64,000 nt of DNA, from assembly GCA_905221605.1 (NCBI GenBank), contig CAJNDS010002833.1, positions 60,001 to 124,000 of the forward strand. The letters run 5' to 3'. Both the position numbers and the translations under genes were made by a program. This document shows, one piece after another, positions 1 through 10,737 of this stretch (its first letter is position 1; every line of letters begins with the position of its first letter). This stretch comes from Symbiodinium natans. Taxonomy: Eukaryota; Sar; Dinophyceae; Suessiales; Symbiodiniaceae. The notes under the pieces are model-generated. The model searched no databases and was not told the origin of the DNA. It worked only from the letters and a program-made list of their open reading frames with translations.

Positions 1-370
1 AAGAAGCCAAGCAGCAAATCCCCGAGGATCCGCTGTGCAGCTTTTGCCTGGGGGTTCTGCTTGGAGGTTCAGGGTACTTATTGACCAATTACTTGCTTTT
101 AAAATAACCCATCTAGAAGCCCCTTAAGTGCCCTACCTAGTATGGCTAGAATTCGGGTTATAAGTACAGTTGTAATTGGTTAATTGGTTTCAGTGTCGAC
201 TGTGGCTCTAGGCGTTCTAGGGTTTAGGGTTTAGGGCCTGAGCCTCAAGCCATCTGAGAACTTCTGTCAGGAGCTGGAGAAGCTCGCGCAGAACAGCGCA
301 TCCGGCCTGATTCGTGGGCTCCCCTCAATGTCGACTCCGACTTCATGTTAAGGGTTCAGGGTTTAGGGAC
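1..370. other. Unresolved left edge, possible gene end
   Basis: This stretch contains a family A introner-like element (60-193), two short TTTAGGG runs (about 221-236 and 345-368) and a GC-richer piece at 237-340 that is open in one plus frame. That composition matches the intron-exon pattern of the genic parts of the window, so the end of a gene lying to the left is plausible. No product can be named. Confidence 0.3.
60..193. mobile_element. Introner-like element, family A (degenerate)
   Basis: The left end CTTGGAGGTTCAGGGTACTT matches the terminal repeat of the other family A copies, and the middle contains the family's AAGCCCCTTAAGTGCCCTA and TTATAAGTACAGTT blocks. The right terminal repeat is decayed, ending in GGTTTCAG, a possible acceptor. 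Confidence 0.6.
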
Positions 371-511
371 TTGAAGATACGAGAATACACGCTGCAATAT
401 ATCCTGCAATTTATACCGTAAGATGGACTATGACGTGTACTAGAAGATATATATATATATATATGTAAGAGGGACCTTTAGGTACTATGTGATTACTTTC
501 CTTTCTAGGAG

Positions 512-638
512 GTTAAATAGTTTAGATAGTTTAGATAGTTTAGATAGTTTAGATAGTTTAGATAGTTTAGATAGTTTAGATAGTTTAGATAGTTCAGGAA
601 GCCCCTGAACTATCTGAACTATCTAAACTATCTAACCT
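512..638. repeat. 9-bp TTTAGATAG microsatellite with inverted copy
   Basis: About nine head-to-tail copies of TTTAGATAG (512-593) are followed, after a 12-nt spacer, by their reverse complement (606-638). The two arms could pair into a hairpin. The unit shares TTTAG with the telomere-like repeat but is a separate sequence. Confidence 0.85.
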
Positions 639-675
639 CTAGCTGAGCAGTCCTCCCTGAATCGGTTTTCCAAAA

Positions 676-1655
676 ACTTAGATTTGTCATTTTGGGAGCT
701 CAGTTTTCCAAAAAACTTACGGGGGACACTGCTTGCGATTTGTCTTTTGGGAGCTCGGTTTTCCAAAATCTTAAGGGGAACACTGCTTGCGATTTGTCAT
801 TTTGGGAGCTCAGTTTTCCAAAAAACTTACGGGGGACACTGCTTGCGATTTGTAATTTTGGGAGCTCGGTTTTCCAAAAGCTTAAGGGGGACACTGCTTG
901 CGATTTGTCAATTTTTTTTTGGGAGCTCAGTTTTCCAAAAGCTTAAGGGGGACACTGCTTGCGATTTGTCATTTTGGGAGCGCAGTTTTCCAAAAAACTT
1001 ACGGGTGACACTGCTTGCGATTTGTCATTTTGGGAGCTCGGTTTTCCAAAAGCTTAAGGGGGAAAGTGCTTGCGATTTGTCATTTTGGGAGCGCAGTTTT
1101 CCAAAAACACTTACGGGGGACACTGCTTGCGATTTGTCATTTTGGGAGCTCAGTTTTCCAAAAGCTTAAGGGGTGACACTGCTTGCGATTTGTCATTTTG
1201 GGAGCGCAGTTTTTCAAAAACTTAAGGGGGACACTGCTTGCGATTTGTCATTTTGGGAGCTCAGTTTCCAAAAGCTTAAGGGGGACACTGCTTGCGATTT
1301 GTCATTTTGGGAGCGCAGTTTTCCAAAAAACTTACGGGGGACACTGCTTGCGATTTGTCATTTTTGGGAGCTCGGTTTTCCAAAAACTTAAGGGGGACAC
1401 TGCTTGCGATTTGTCATTTTGGGAGCGCAGTTTTCCAAAAAACTTAAGGGGGACACTGCTTGCGATTTGTCATTTTGGGAGCTCAGTTTTCCAAACACTT
1501 AAGGAGGACACTGCTTGCGATTTGTCATTTTGGGAGCGCAGTTTTCCAAAAAACTTACGGGGGACACTGCTTGCGATTTGTCATTTTGGGAGCTCGGTTT
1601 TCCAAACACTTAAGGGGGACACTGCTTGCGATTTGTCATTTTGAGAGCTCATTTT
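676..1655. repeat. 57-bp tandem satellite, about 17 copies
   Basis: A unit of about 56-58 bp, containing GGGAGCTCAGTTTTCC, CTTAAGGGGGACACTGC and TTGCGATTTGTCATTTT, repeats head to tail about 17 times. Copies alternate between AGCTC and AGCGC and between CTTAAG and CTTACG. The long open frames here are artefacts of the repeat. Confidence 0.95.
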
Positions 1656-1735
1656 TTCAAACAACGTCAGCTTTTCTTAGATTCTTTTATCTGAAATTGT
1701 ATAGTAGTTTTGAGTTTTTTTATTACTTTTAAAAA

Positions 1736-1948
1736 GGGACGGTTCAACAGTACCACATTTACTTATCGGCCGCGTGGCCGGGCTTAAGCCTGACGTGAAA
1801 AACCCGGCCGCCCTCAGGCGAGCCGGGCTCTGGCACCGACAACTCAGTCGCGGCCGCCCTTAGGCGTGCCGCGACAACCCGGCCGCCCTCAGGCGAGCCG
1901 GGTTCAGGCGAGCCGGCCGCCCTTAGGCGAGCCGGCCGCCCTCAGGAT
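1736..1948. repeat. 84-bp-satellite monomer plus GC-rich hairpin block (copy 1)
   Basis: A single unit resembling the 84-bp satellite of 4385-4895 (GGTTCAACAGTACC) runs into TTATCGGCCGCG and then a GC-rich block of short palindromes such as CCCGGCCGCCCTCAGGCGAG followed by CCGGG. The same arrangement returns at 4385-5185, so this is a dispersed composite repeat. Confidence 0.8.
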
Positions 1949-2837
1949 GCGAATTTTTTTTCTCGAAATTGTTGGGTCTCCGCCCAGGGGAAACTCTCGC
2001 AATTTTTTTTCGGCAAGCCCGGCGTTGTGCTTGAAATCCTAAACCCTGAAGCTCGGCATGCAAATCATTGATCTTTGCGCGCGGGATCGCAAAGGGCATT
2101 TGGGCGTGATTCTAAGCCCCCGCCTGTTCGTGTTTACTTGGGCCGGCCACACGTATGTTGTCTCCGTGTAACGGTGGCGTTAAAAACCAGTATGGAGCAA
2201 GGGAGCGCAGGGGTGAGCGCAAGTCCTAAGACCCCAACCTGTAAAACCAGGCAGTCTGATAGAGCTATACTCAGGCTCTCAAAGCTTCAAGCTTCAGAGT
2301 AGTCTATTACAAACGCTCCAGCTATCACTCTGGATAGCCAAACACGAGTACATAGTACAATAGCCTAGAAAACCTTGTCGGTACTATGTTTTGTAGTTGG
2401 CATGTTTGCCGGCTTGGCCAAACACTAGCACGGCGCAAGAGCGAGGCACAAGGGATCCCTACGGCCTTAGGCTTGGCATAAGAATTTAGAACAACACCCA
2501 TTTGCAGAAGGTCGTTTCGCTTGCGCAAGTTGACCTGTAGATAGTAGCTGCACGGCACGGCGTAAGATTTAGGCGGAAGGTCGCCTCAGCCGCTACCTGC
2601 CAAGCAGCCACGCGGCAAGTTTTTTTTTTGTAGTTTTGAGCCAGCCGAGCATGCCTACGCGCGTGGCCTGGAATGGCAAGAGACCTGTGTTGGTGCTGAC
2701 ATGTCAGAAACCTCCATGACAGGCGAGCGGGCAGAAGTGGTCGAGAGCGGCAGAGGATGTCCGCTTCCAGTACCGTGTGTGTCTCAGACCAGGAACGCAT
2801 CTTCTACTATAAATGCTTGAGACGAATGGAAGAAAAA
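1949..2837. other. No gene recognised
   Basis: Short overlapping open frames on both strands show no recognisable domain. No telomere-like repeat and no introner-like element is visible here. Confidence 0.5.
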
Positions 2838-2990
2838 CATTTCAAGTTATTGTTGTAACATCCAGAGGCGCCTGCGGTGGACGTGACCTGGCTTCCGAAA
2901 GCGAAAGAGCTGTGGTTTCAAGTTCTTGTTGTAACATCCAGAGGCGCCTCCGGTGGACGTGACCTGGCTTCCGAAAGCGGAAGAGCTTTG
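2838..2990. repeat. 76-bp tandem duplication
   Basis: Two adjacent copies of about 76 bp (2838-2913 and 2914-2989) beginning TTTCAAGTT and containing TTGTTGTAACATCCAGAGG and GGACGTGACCTGGCTTCCG differ at only a few positions. The second copy forms the start of the decayed ORF that follows. Confidence 0.9.
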
Positions 2991-3786
2991 GTCCACGTTC
3001 CGCGTTGCCCTCTTGGCACTTCTACAGGCGTGGCACAGCCGACTGGCTAAGTGGGCCAAGCTGCTTGGCAGCACAGAGAAATTTTATTCTTCTCATAAAA
3101 ACAGCTATTTTGAAAAAAATGAAAAAGACAGGACCCCGCAAATGCAGCGGACCACCACGGAGCAGCAACAGTTCTTGTTGGACATGATCAAGGCAACGCC
3201 TGCAGTTCATCAAAGTTTTGTATCTGCACTCAGTGCGCCAGGCCAAATGGACTGAGTCCGTTGCTGCTCTGACTGGTTTGGTCGCCAGTTGGTGCAGTAC
3301 ACACCAGAAATCTTCGACGAGGCCTTGCTCAAATAAATTTTGTTCGTTTCATACATTTATGGCGTGTTTTTGCTCCAGGTTCTGAGTCTGTGCATCAACA
3401 CGGAAACCACGCTGCACCGCCACATTGGCTTAGCCATCGAGCGGCTGCAAGGCGATAGCGTGCGCTTTCGAAATGTCATTCTGAAATTTCCGTATATGTT
3501 TTTGTTATTGGCTTGATGTCTGGTTGAGCCCCCGGAGCGAGACCTGAGTTCTCTGGACCCGCATGAGCGTTTCACCGGCGTCGTCGTTAGGGTAGACTCC
3601 CTAACAAACGGTAAACTCGTGCGTTTGGAGTATTCCCTGGGTGGGCCTCTCCGTCTTATCACCGGTTGGGTGAAAGCAGACGAGAAACACCCTGTAGGTG
3701 CTCGCCGAAACTTTTGCGTTGGGTGGCGCGGGGATCGCGAAGCAAGAGACTGGGCTCCCACGGCCAGGTATCTTAGCGAATGCTAA
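2953..3786 (+). pseudogene. Decayed protein-coding sequence, one frame with three stops
   Basis: Frame 1 reads as protein-like sequence across about 830 nt but is interrupted by TGA (3253-3255), TAA (3334-3336) and TGA (about 3514). All segments stay in one frame, including stretches such as TTLHRHIGLAIERLQGDSVR and LRLITGWVKADEKHPVGARR, and the frame ends at a TAA near 3784. I do not recognise the family. A degenerate gene copy is the simplest reading. Alternatives are very short introns around the stops (a GTATATG donor at about 3499 exists, but removing it shifts frame) or stop-codon readthrough. Confidence 0.45.
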
Positions 3787-4384
3787 GGTCCGCATTTCTC
3801 CTTGTGACAGATTTTTCATCTGCAAGTTCAAAATGCAAGCCTTTGCTTGTGTGTGAATTTCAGAAGTTCTTCATAGGAAGTCTTGACATAGCAGCGTGAG
3901 AATTATGATTTTACTGCCAACCGGCAACGCACATCACGTGACGCGACTCTCAGACGGAAGACAGCGCTGCATTGAGGACCACAGTCAGACAGCCAGGGGT
4001 ACGAGATTCAGAACACTAAAGAGGCCAAAGAGACTCGAAGAGTTATCTGAATGATGCCTTAAAAACAACACTCCCGTGGAGCTTATATTTGTTATTTGCA
4101 GGTTGCATAGCTGAGTGGAGGTCGCGCAGCAAAGTGGCAGACTAGTCGATTAGAATTCACAAGATTTAATTTGTAAGGTTTGGAATTTAAAGTTTTGGTT
4201 AACAAGCCTCCGCCTCTCAAAGAAACGCAGATCTTTGTTTTCATGTTTTCAGTACAATTTACAGGGCCAGAGTTTACATAAATTATCTCTGATCAAAAAA
4301 CACAAACGGATTTACCAAACAAAATCATTTTTGAAGTGGAAGACACAGTAGGGTTCATGAGTAAGAATCGTCTAGTTTCATTTA
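3787..4384. other. No gene recognised
   Basis: AT-richer sequence without long open frames, telomere-like repeats or inverted-repeat elements. Confidence 0.5.
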
Positions 4385-4895
4385 AAACATAGCGGCTCAA
4401 CAGTACAAGGAGTTTTTAGAGAATGTCTCTGAATATTTGGTACAGTTGTACCGCGCTGGTTCCTTTGAAACAAGTGGGTTCAACGGTACCAGATTTTCCT
4501 AGAGAATGTCTCTGAAACATTTGTACTGTTGCACCGCCCTGTTTCTTTTAAAACAAGGCGGTTCAAAAGTACCAGATTTTCCTAGATGTGGTATTTGAAA
4601 TTTCGTGCTGTTGTGCCGCTTTGTTTTCTTTAAAACAACGTGATTCAACAGTGACAGATTTTCCTAGAGGTTGTCTCTGAGTTTTTTGCACTGTTGCACT
4701 GCCTTGTTTCCTTTAAAGCAAGGTGGCTCAACAGTATCATATTTTCTTAGAGAAGGTCTCTGAGAATTTGTTATTGTTGGATCGTGCTGTTATTTAAAAA
4801 AATGCGGTTTCACAATGCCAGATTTTCAGAGAAAATGTTTCCGAAAATTTGGTGGGGGGTACAGTACTTTTGAACCGCCCTATTTTATTTTTTTA
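4385..4895. repeat. 84-bp tandem satellite, about six copies
   Basis: Units start near 4391, 4476, 4559, 4640, 4724 and 4803, a period of about 84 bp. Each contains GGTTCAACAGTACC, CAGATTTTCCTAGA and a roughly inverse GTACTGTTGCACCGC, so every unit has internal dyad symmetry. Divergence between units is considerable. Confidence 0.85.
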
Positions 4896-4916
4896 AATGA
4901 ACAGAACCAAATTTTC

Positions 4917-5185
4917 TTATCGGCCGCGCGGCGGCCTTGAGCCTGACGCAACAACCCGGCCGCCCTCAGGCGAGCCGGGTTCTGAGACCGAAGACTCAGT
5001 CGCGGCCGCCCTGGAGCGTGCCGCGACAACCCGGCCGCCTCAGGCGAGCCGGGTTCTGAGATCGAAGACTGAGGCGCGCGATTTTAACGTGCCGCGACAA
5101 CTCGGCCGCCCTCAGGCGAGCCGGGGTCTGACACCGAAGACTCAGTCGCGGCCGCCCTGAGGCGTGCCGCGACAACAGCCTAGCC
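4917..5185. repeat. GC-rich hairpin block (copy 2)
   Basis: This block repeats the 1766-1948 sequence: TTATCGGCCGCG, then several GGCCGCCCTCAGGCGAGCC palindromic units and GTCGCGGCCGCCCT units. It directly follows the 84-bp satellite, as copy 1 follows a single satellite unit. Confidence 0.8.
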
Positions 5186-5189
5186 ATTT

Positions 5190-7480
5190 GTTTTTAGTCT
5201 TCACCGGCTGCTGTCAAAATGCGAAAAATATTTTACTTCGAACATCCCCACCTTAGAGATTCTGGTGTTCGCCTTTCCAAGGAACTCTGGGTTTGGCACT
5301 CCAGGAAATCTGGGGTTAGGGGAGAGGACTCTGAAGATGAGGAAAAATACAATATTTTTATTAGATCTCAAGCAGAGGCGGTGCGCGGGAGGAGGGCAGT
5401 GGTGATGGGCTCAGGTCCAGAAAAGGGTGCGGGTAGGCTCGGTGGCAAAAAGAATAAAGATGCCGGATATAGCTGGGGAGGGGATGACTCTCGACTGACG
5501 CCCCCCCCTGTGCCGGGGGTCGGATTGCGCGCACGCAACTACATCCTAAAGGTCTCTTTTACATAAATAATGTCATATATATCATATGTAGTAACTCAAC
5601 TAATAATGGTTGAAGGGGGCGGGGCGGCAGTGGTGATGGGCTTGGTGGCAAAACAGGGTGAAACGCCGATATGGCGGGGGAGGAGGAAACTCTCGACTGA
5701 CGCCCCCCCCGTGCCGGGGGTCGTTTGGGAATGCGCTGTTGATATGGTTTAGATATGGTCCTCAATACAAGTTTTTGTACAATGCCCAACACAGGCCCGA
5801 ATACAGGGTTGAATACGATTTTTTCCATGAGGCAAGCCATTCATGCTGCATGATTCATATGAGCAGCAGAAGCTGTGCAAGAATGCTCCACCAGGCACCT
5901 CTGTGTTGGAATCATATTGGAGTTGTATTTTTCAAAGCTGCAGTCAGCGTGGCCAAATCGTATCCGAATCGTATTCAAATCGTATTTGAAGTGTATGCTT
6001 GGAGAATTGGCGAGTTTCCTCGATGCATTCACCTGCGTATCGCCCCTTGTATTCTAGATGGTATCCAGTTCGTGTCCATCATGTACTGGAAATGTATTCG
6101 TATCTACACTCATATCCCTGAAACGTATCGATATTGTATGCAACCCCATAAAAGAAATTCTGGAGCTTTTCCTGCCTTTCACAGACTTGGGAAGTCTTGG
6201 GCGTATGGAATGTGTATCCGCAGCTTGTTTTTGTGCTCCTGAGTTTTCCTGCCCTCTCCTTGCTCTGTGTCAGCTTCTCAGATTCGCGTGATTCGCACAT
6301 GAACTCGTTGAGTACAGAAGACTTTAAATCGCCGTCAAATGCAAGGCCAGCGACAAGATGGCCAAGCAGGCACGGAGCGCAAACCCAGAAAGCGCCTGAA
6401 GATCCCCCATTGCTGAGAAAATGCCCACTGGATGTACGTGTGTGACTCGAGGCGAAATTTGTGGGCATTTTCAGGGTTTCAAGAACCATTCGGGTTTTTG
6501 GCTATCTTGGGTCTACAGGAAACACGCCCAGCTGGACGCATGACGTGCTTGGACTCTTCGTTTCTAACGATCTTGACTCCTTGTTGCTCATCCTTTTCCC
6601 TAATCCACAGATAATGCCCGGAGAGCCTCTGGGCAATTTGGCCGAACTTGGGAAAATGCACAGGGCATTTTCGTAGGCTCCCTACCCTAAACAGACGGGC
6701 GATGCCTGAAGTTTTCCCAAAAATTCTGGGAGGACGCGGCCACATGCACGTCTTTGGACGTGAACGTCCCGCGGGAGCCGCAGAGCCCGCCGCCATGGGT
6801 TTTGGCCAAGGCTCGCGACGGGAAAGGGATCTCTTCGTAGACCCGAAAACTTACCCTAAATTTAAGAGCCTCCGGCTCAAGCCGCCGACCCCGCTGGAGC
6901 ATAGTTGAAAGGTTTAAACGCGCTCGTCAGCTCAAAGGATGCCAAAAGTTGATTTGCTTGAGCCTCTGTGAAACGTTGGGGGGGGGGGGTAGGGGGTAGC
7001 ACCAGGACCCAAACAGGGGGGGTGCTGCGTAGGTTGGGGAAAGAAACGTTGGGGTTGAAGCCCCATCACGTAGCCCAGCAACCGGGAGGGGGGGTAGGGG
7101 GGGTAGAGGGGGTAGTAGTGAAACCATACATAAATTGATGGAACCGATGCCCAGGAGCTCTGTCGCTGCTGCCCTCAGGACCTAATTCTAATGAGGCGCT
7201 CCATCGCGAGGTCAAGTCTTGGTTTTTGCAGACGCAAAAAAAATCAACGCACTCTGCTGCTTAAGTTGAACATTTTGCACATTTGCAAGATTTTTCTCAT
7301 AATCTGGCCAGCCGCCACTCAACGATTAGTCAAACAGACTATTAGATGGCAGATAGTCTGCAATTCGCAGGGGGAAGCCGCCGTTGCGCACTTTAAGTTT
7401 ATCGGCAAATAGTAAAAGGCCTTTCGTGCGCTGTCCGGTTGGCCCTCTAGCCAGGTTTGCATACTCCCAAATATGTTTCA
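5190..7480. other. No gene recognised; minor repeats
   Basis: Contains a diverged duplication sharing CTCTCGACTGACGCCCCCC and GTGCCGGGGGTCG (ends near 5525 and 5730), and an 11-bp motif ATCGTATYCRA repeated near 5953-5985. ORFs of 60-190 codons are present on both strands but look repeat-derived. A GC-richer stretch at 6648-6908 is open in one plus frame without a recognisable domain. Confidence 0.45.
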
Positions 7481-7485
7481 ATCTC

Positions 7486-7740
7486 TCAACGCGTGTCACA
7501 GTCATGCTGACGCTCGGATCTTGACGCTTGGCTCAAGCTCAAGTCCCCGTGAAGAGTGAAAATTAGTCCGAAGGCTGCCGAGGCGGTGGCCCGGACAGAG
7601 AACTCGACTTTGGGATCGGGTTCTTCCTGTTTGGGTCTTTTGGGTTCCACTTCGGGGTTTGCAACCATCGTCATTGCAGACATTGCAGCCGCAGCTGCAA
7701 CAAGATTAGGATTGCGGCCAAGTGTTGCACTCGGGGCCCA
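7486..7740 (-). CDS. Possible exon, unknown protein
   Basis: The minus strand is open with coding-like composition: an alanine run, then MSAMTMVANPEVEPKRPKQE and VEFSVRATASAAFGLIFT. The frame extends upstream of the first methionine, so the true 5' end is unclear. No family recognised, and it may be one exon of a split gene. Confidence 0.3.
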   Translation of the reverse strand, partial: WAPSATLGRNPNLVAAAAAMSAMTMVANPEVEPKRPKQEEPDPKVEFSVRATASAAFGLIFTLHGDLSLSQASRSERQHDCDTR

Positions 7741-8526
7741 AAAGCGCGCTCATCATATAGACGGGACATCTTCTTTTCTAGCACGATTAATCACAAACAT
7801 CATTGTGCGTGTTCACCTTCAGGTCAAAGGCCCCAGGGTTGGAATTGGGTTCCTCTCCCCCAGCTGGGGGGGGGGGGGGGGATTTTCCGAACTATGGCTG
7901 TAGATCAAGGCTGTATTTGAGCTCGTTTGTATCCGGCTCATGTGCCCTCTCCAGCTGCCGGCATCCTCCTGGAGAGGCAAGCCTGAACTTTTAGGGCAAC
8001 GCCTTTGCTCGCGGCGACAGCAGTGGTGTGCAAAATGAGCTGATAGACATGAATCAAATCCAAGCTATTAGGTGTGCTTTTGCTGCTAGCTGGTCGGTTG
8101 ATTTGTTGTGACCTGAACCGACGCCAAAAGTCTCGAATGGTTCATGGTTTAGGGTTAAGGGTTTAGGATGTAGGGTTCTGGTCTTAGGGTTTAAGGGTTC
8201 AGCTTGAATGATTGGGAACTCTGAACATCTCTCTCACATACCTCTAGTTGCAATATGTATAATATGAAACGCAAGTACTCATTTGATAACTGTTAGTACT
8301 GTTGAAGTAAAACCCAAGGCAAGTGATCACATTATACCTAAAGGTCCATGGCACATATATATATATACCATAATACATATGTGCATATATAATTGTTTAC
8401 TCATACTAGAATATAAACTATAAACATATTTCAACCTACATTGTTCAGCAGGGAGGATGTTTGCAGGCAGCGCTGAATTCGCGAAAACCCAACACACTCA
8501 ACCCCAAGAGTTCGGGAAGATTTGCA

Positions 8527-8632
8527 AGGTTTAGGGTTTAGGGTTTAGGGTTTAGGGTTTAGGGTTTAGGGTTTAGGGTTTAGGGTTTAGGGTTTAGGGT
8601 TTAGGGTTTAGGGTTTAGGGTTTAGGGTTTAT
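8527..8632 (+). repeat. Interstitial telomere-like array (TTTAGGG, about 15 units)
   Basis: About fifteen perfect TTTAGGG units lie in an otherwise non-repetitive stretch. This is the first long array from the left. Sequence on both sides is unique, so this is not a chromosome end. Confidence 0.97.
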
Positions 8633-8924
8633 GCTGTTCTAACAGGATTTTCAGGGTTGGACACGGGCTTTCATAAGAGGATTTTCAAACTCGAAAGGCA
8701 AAGAAGGGGCCTTCAACGCTCCAACGCAAGTACTTGTAGGCCATGATCAAGGAGGTTTTGGGGTGCTTTGGCATGCCCTTGATCTTAAAATCTTCAAGCC
8801 TGCCCGAAAGTGCGTGCCAGGCTGGGGTAGACGGTGACGCAGGCTCGGGGCCATTAAGCTTCGCATCATTCAGTGTTGCTTCCCCCCAACTTGATTGTCT
8901 CGGGAGCCCAGAGATTTTCCGAAA

Positions 8925-9197
8925 TCAGCAAGAAGGCCCCAATTCAAAGCAAAACCCTCCAATATACCTAATCCCGTGACTTGAACGTACATGTTCAGGG
9001 CTGTAGAGATGAAGGTGCTCCTTGCGATTTCGATAGTCATGGAGCTCGCCACTTGCAGCAGTTGTCGCAGCCGTGGCGTTCTCCGCAAGAGCATTGCAGA
9101 ATAATGAGATAATCGCGATGCACCATGGCATCTCTCCACTTGCGTATGTGCCGCAGGCGACGCATTCCTCTGGAGTGAGCGGTTGCCAAACTTTCAA
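8925..9197 (-). CDS. Possible exon, unknown protein
   Basis: The minus strand is open for 90 codons, including TPEECVACGTYASGEMPWCI and a following hydrophobic segment IISLFCNALAENATAATTAA. Two cysteines lie in a CVAC pair. No family recognised, and splice borders were not found. Confidence 0.3.
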   Translation of the reverse strand: MKVWQPLTPEECVACGTYASGEMPWCIAIISLFCNALAENATAATTAASGELHDYRNRKEHLHLYSPEHVRSSHGIRYIGGFCFELGPSC

Positions 9198-9665
9198 CTA
9201 GAACCAAATTGTCGGCATGATCGATGGATCGAATCTTGGGGCACACAGCCCCGGCTTAGCTTCTTCTCTATTAATATACATATATATATATATATATTAC
9301 GTATATATGTATTTATTTATAGTAGAGCAGCATATCATGCAATGTCGTACGATGCATCATATGGAATCCTTTGTTTTATTCCGTCATCCAAAATGCAAGC
9401 GGAATGTCACCCTGTGGACGTTGCAAGCACCGAAGCCTTGCGACGTCCGGGTGTGGTGTTTAGGCTCTAAGGTTTGAAATGCCCGAAAGCCTAAACCATG
9501 AGCCCTGAGCCCTAAACCCAAAGGTTTTAGGGTTTAGGGTTTAAGGTTCAGGGTTTAGGGTGTGCCGGCTGAGGTGGATTCCCGAAATGTCGTGGCACCC
9601 CTCAGTTCGGTGCGTGGAATTGAGTTTTGGGTTTTGAGAAATGTTTTGAAGCGCAATTTGGGGGC

Positions 9666-9905
9666 TTAGGGTTTAGGGTTTAGGGTTTAGGGTTTAGGGT
9701 TCTTCTTTCAGGGTATGCGGGTTCAGAAGGCTTAGGAGATAAGCTTCGTCTTAGTGACGATGCTTGGTGGATGCTGCGGCCAGCTTGACCCAGAGTGCGC
9801 CTCTTATTGACAAAGAGGCGTGGCTGAATGGGTTGAGGGTTTAGGGTTTAGGGTTTTGGGTTTTCGGTTTTCGGTTTTCGGTTTAGGGTTTAGGGTTTAG
9901 GGTTT
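9666..9905 (+). repeat. Telomere-like arrays with unique spacer
   Basis: TTTAGGG runs occupy 9666-9700 and 9836-9905, the second including TTTTCGG variant units. The spacer carries no recognisable exon. Confidence 0.9.
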
Positions 9906-9911
9906 AGGCTT

Positions 9912-10058
9912 TAGGGATCTCGTTGGGGTAGGTAACGGTAGGTACATGGGCCCTGAATATGGTCCCCAACCTCCTTTTGTATGGGCCATTAATTTGTGCA
10001 GGGTGTAGAAGGGGTATATAAGGGGTCCCCTTTTAAGGGTACCTACCCTTAGGGATCT
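9912..10058. mobile_element. Inverted-repeat element, single copy type
   Basis: The outer arms TAGGGATCTCGTTGGGGTAG and CTACCCTTAGGGATCTC plus inner GGTACC and GGGGTCCCC motifs give an inverted-repeat layout like the introner families, but I find no second copy of this exact type in the window. Confidence 0.4.
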
Positions 10059-10299
10059 CCTCCCTTTCAGTCGCGGAAGCCCCCGCACGCTTCGCGACGT
10101 GATCTTGATTTGCCGGTAAGGATAAGGGAGCAGTTAAGCCAAGGGGTATGCAATCCCTTCCTCACAAATGCTAAAACCCCCACTCTACTATCAAATATTC
10201 TTAAATCTTGAATCTTCCCCTTACAATATAATGTAGTTCATCAACGGAGCTTTCAATATTAACGGTGATGTGGGGAGCATTCGGAGTAGGATTACTAAT

Positions 10300-10494
10300 T
10301 TATACATACACCTCCTCCCACAGCTTCGCTCGGCGTGTGTGCGCGAACCTAGAAACTCCAAGTATTGCGAGCACAATCCACGACATCCAAAATAGCATGC
10401 CTGCGAGTGGGTTAAGATTTGGCGTAGGGCGCCAAGCTATGTCCATGATGATCGCTGTCCAATCATCTTTAGGCGAGAGGAGGGAGTAAGCCAT
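10300..10494 (-). CDS. Small single-pass membrane protein or first exon
   Basis: An ORF of 64 codons starts MAYSLLSPKDDWTAIIMDIA and contains a hydrophobic helix, roughly residues 29-48 (PLAGMLFWMSWIVLAILGVS), then a basic tail ending TRRAKLWEEVYV. The strong single-helix pattern and clean start support a real gene or first exon. It diverges from the membrane protein starting at 10738, with a CCCTAAA array between them. Family not recognised. Confidence 0.45.
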   Translation of the reverse strand: MAYSLLSPKDDWTAIIMDIAWRPTPNLNPLAGMLFWMSWIVLAILGVSRFAHTRRAKLWEEVYV

Positions 10495-10566
10495 TCCGAT
10501 GTGTTGCCTCCTTGAACCAAACTAAGTGGCAACATGACCATAAGACTTCATCCCTCTGCCATGGAC

Positions 10567-10660
10567 AACCCTAAACCCTAAACCCTAAACCCTAAACCCT
10601 AAACCCTAAACCCTAAACCCTAAACCCTAAACCCTAAACCCTAAACCCTAAACCCTAAAC
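10567..10660 (-). repeat. Telomere-like array (CCCTAAA, about 13 units) in a divergent intergenic gap
   Basis: About thirteen perfect CCCTAAA units lie between the minus ORF start (10494) and the plus ORF start (10738), so the array occupies the presumed shared upstream region. Confidence 0.97.
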
Positions 10661-10737
10661 CACTAACACAAGGACTTTTTCACATCGCTACTGGGATTTT
10701 GTATGAAAGGTGAGTGTGTTGTTCGGTACCTCAGCCC

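Noticed and set aside
684-1732. Long overlapping ORFs across the 57-bp satellite
   Set aside because: They are produced by the repeat unit; both strands and several frames are open in the same way.
7525-7540. TTGGCTCAAG, matching the 3' end of the dinoflagellate spliced leader
   Set aside because: Only 10 nt match; a 10-mer is expected by chance with some probability in 64 kb on two strands, and no longer relict leader is visible upstream.
8527-8632. A true chromosome end or telomere
   Set aside because: Unique sequence continues on both sides and dozens of similar arrays occur internally in both orientations.
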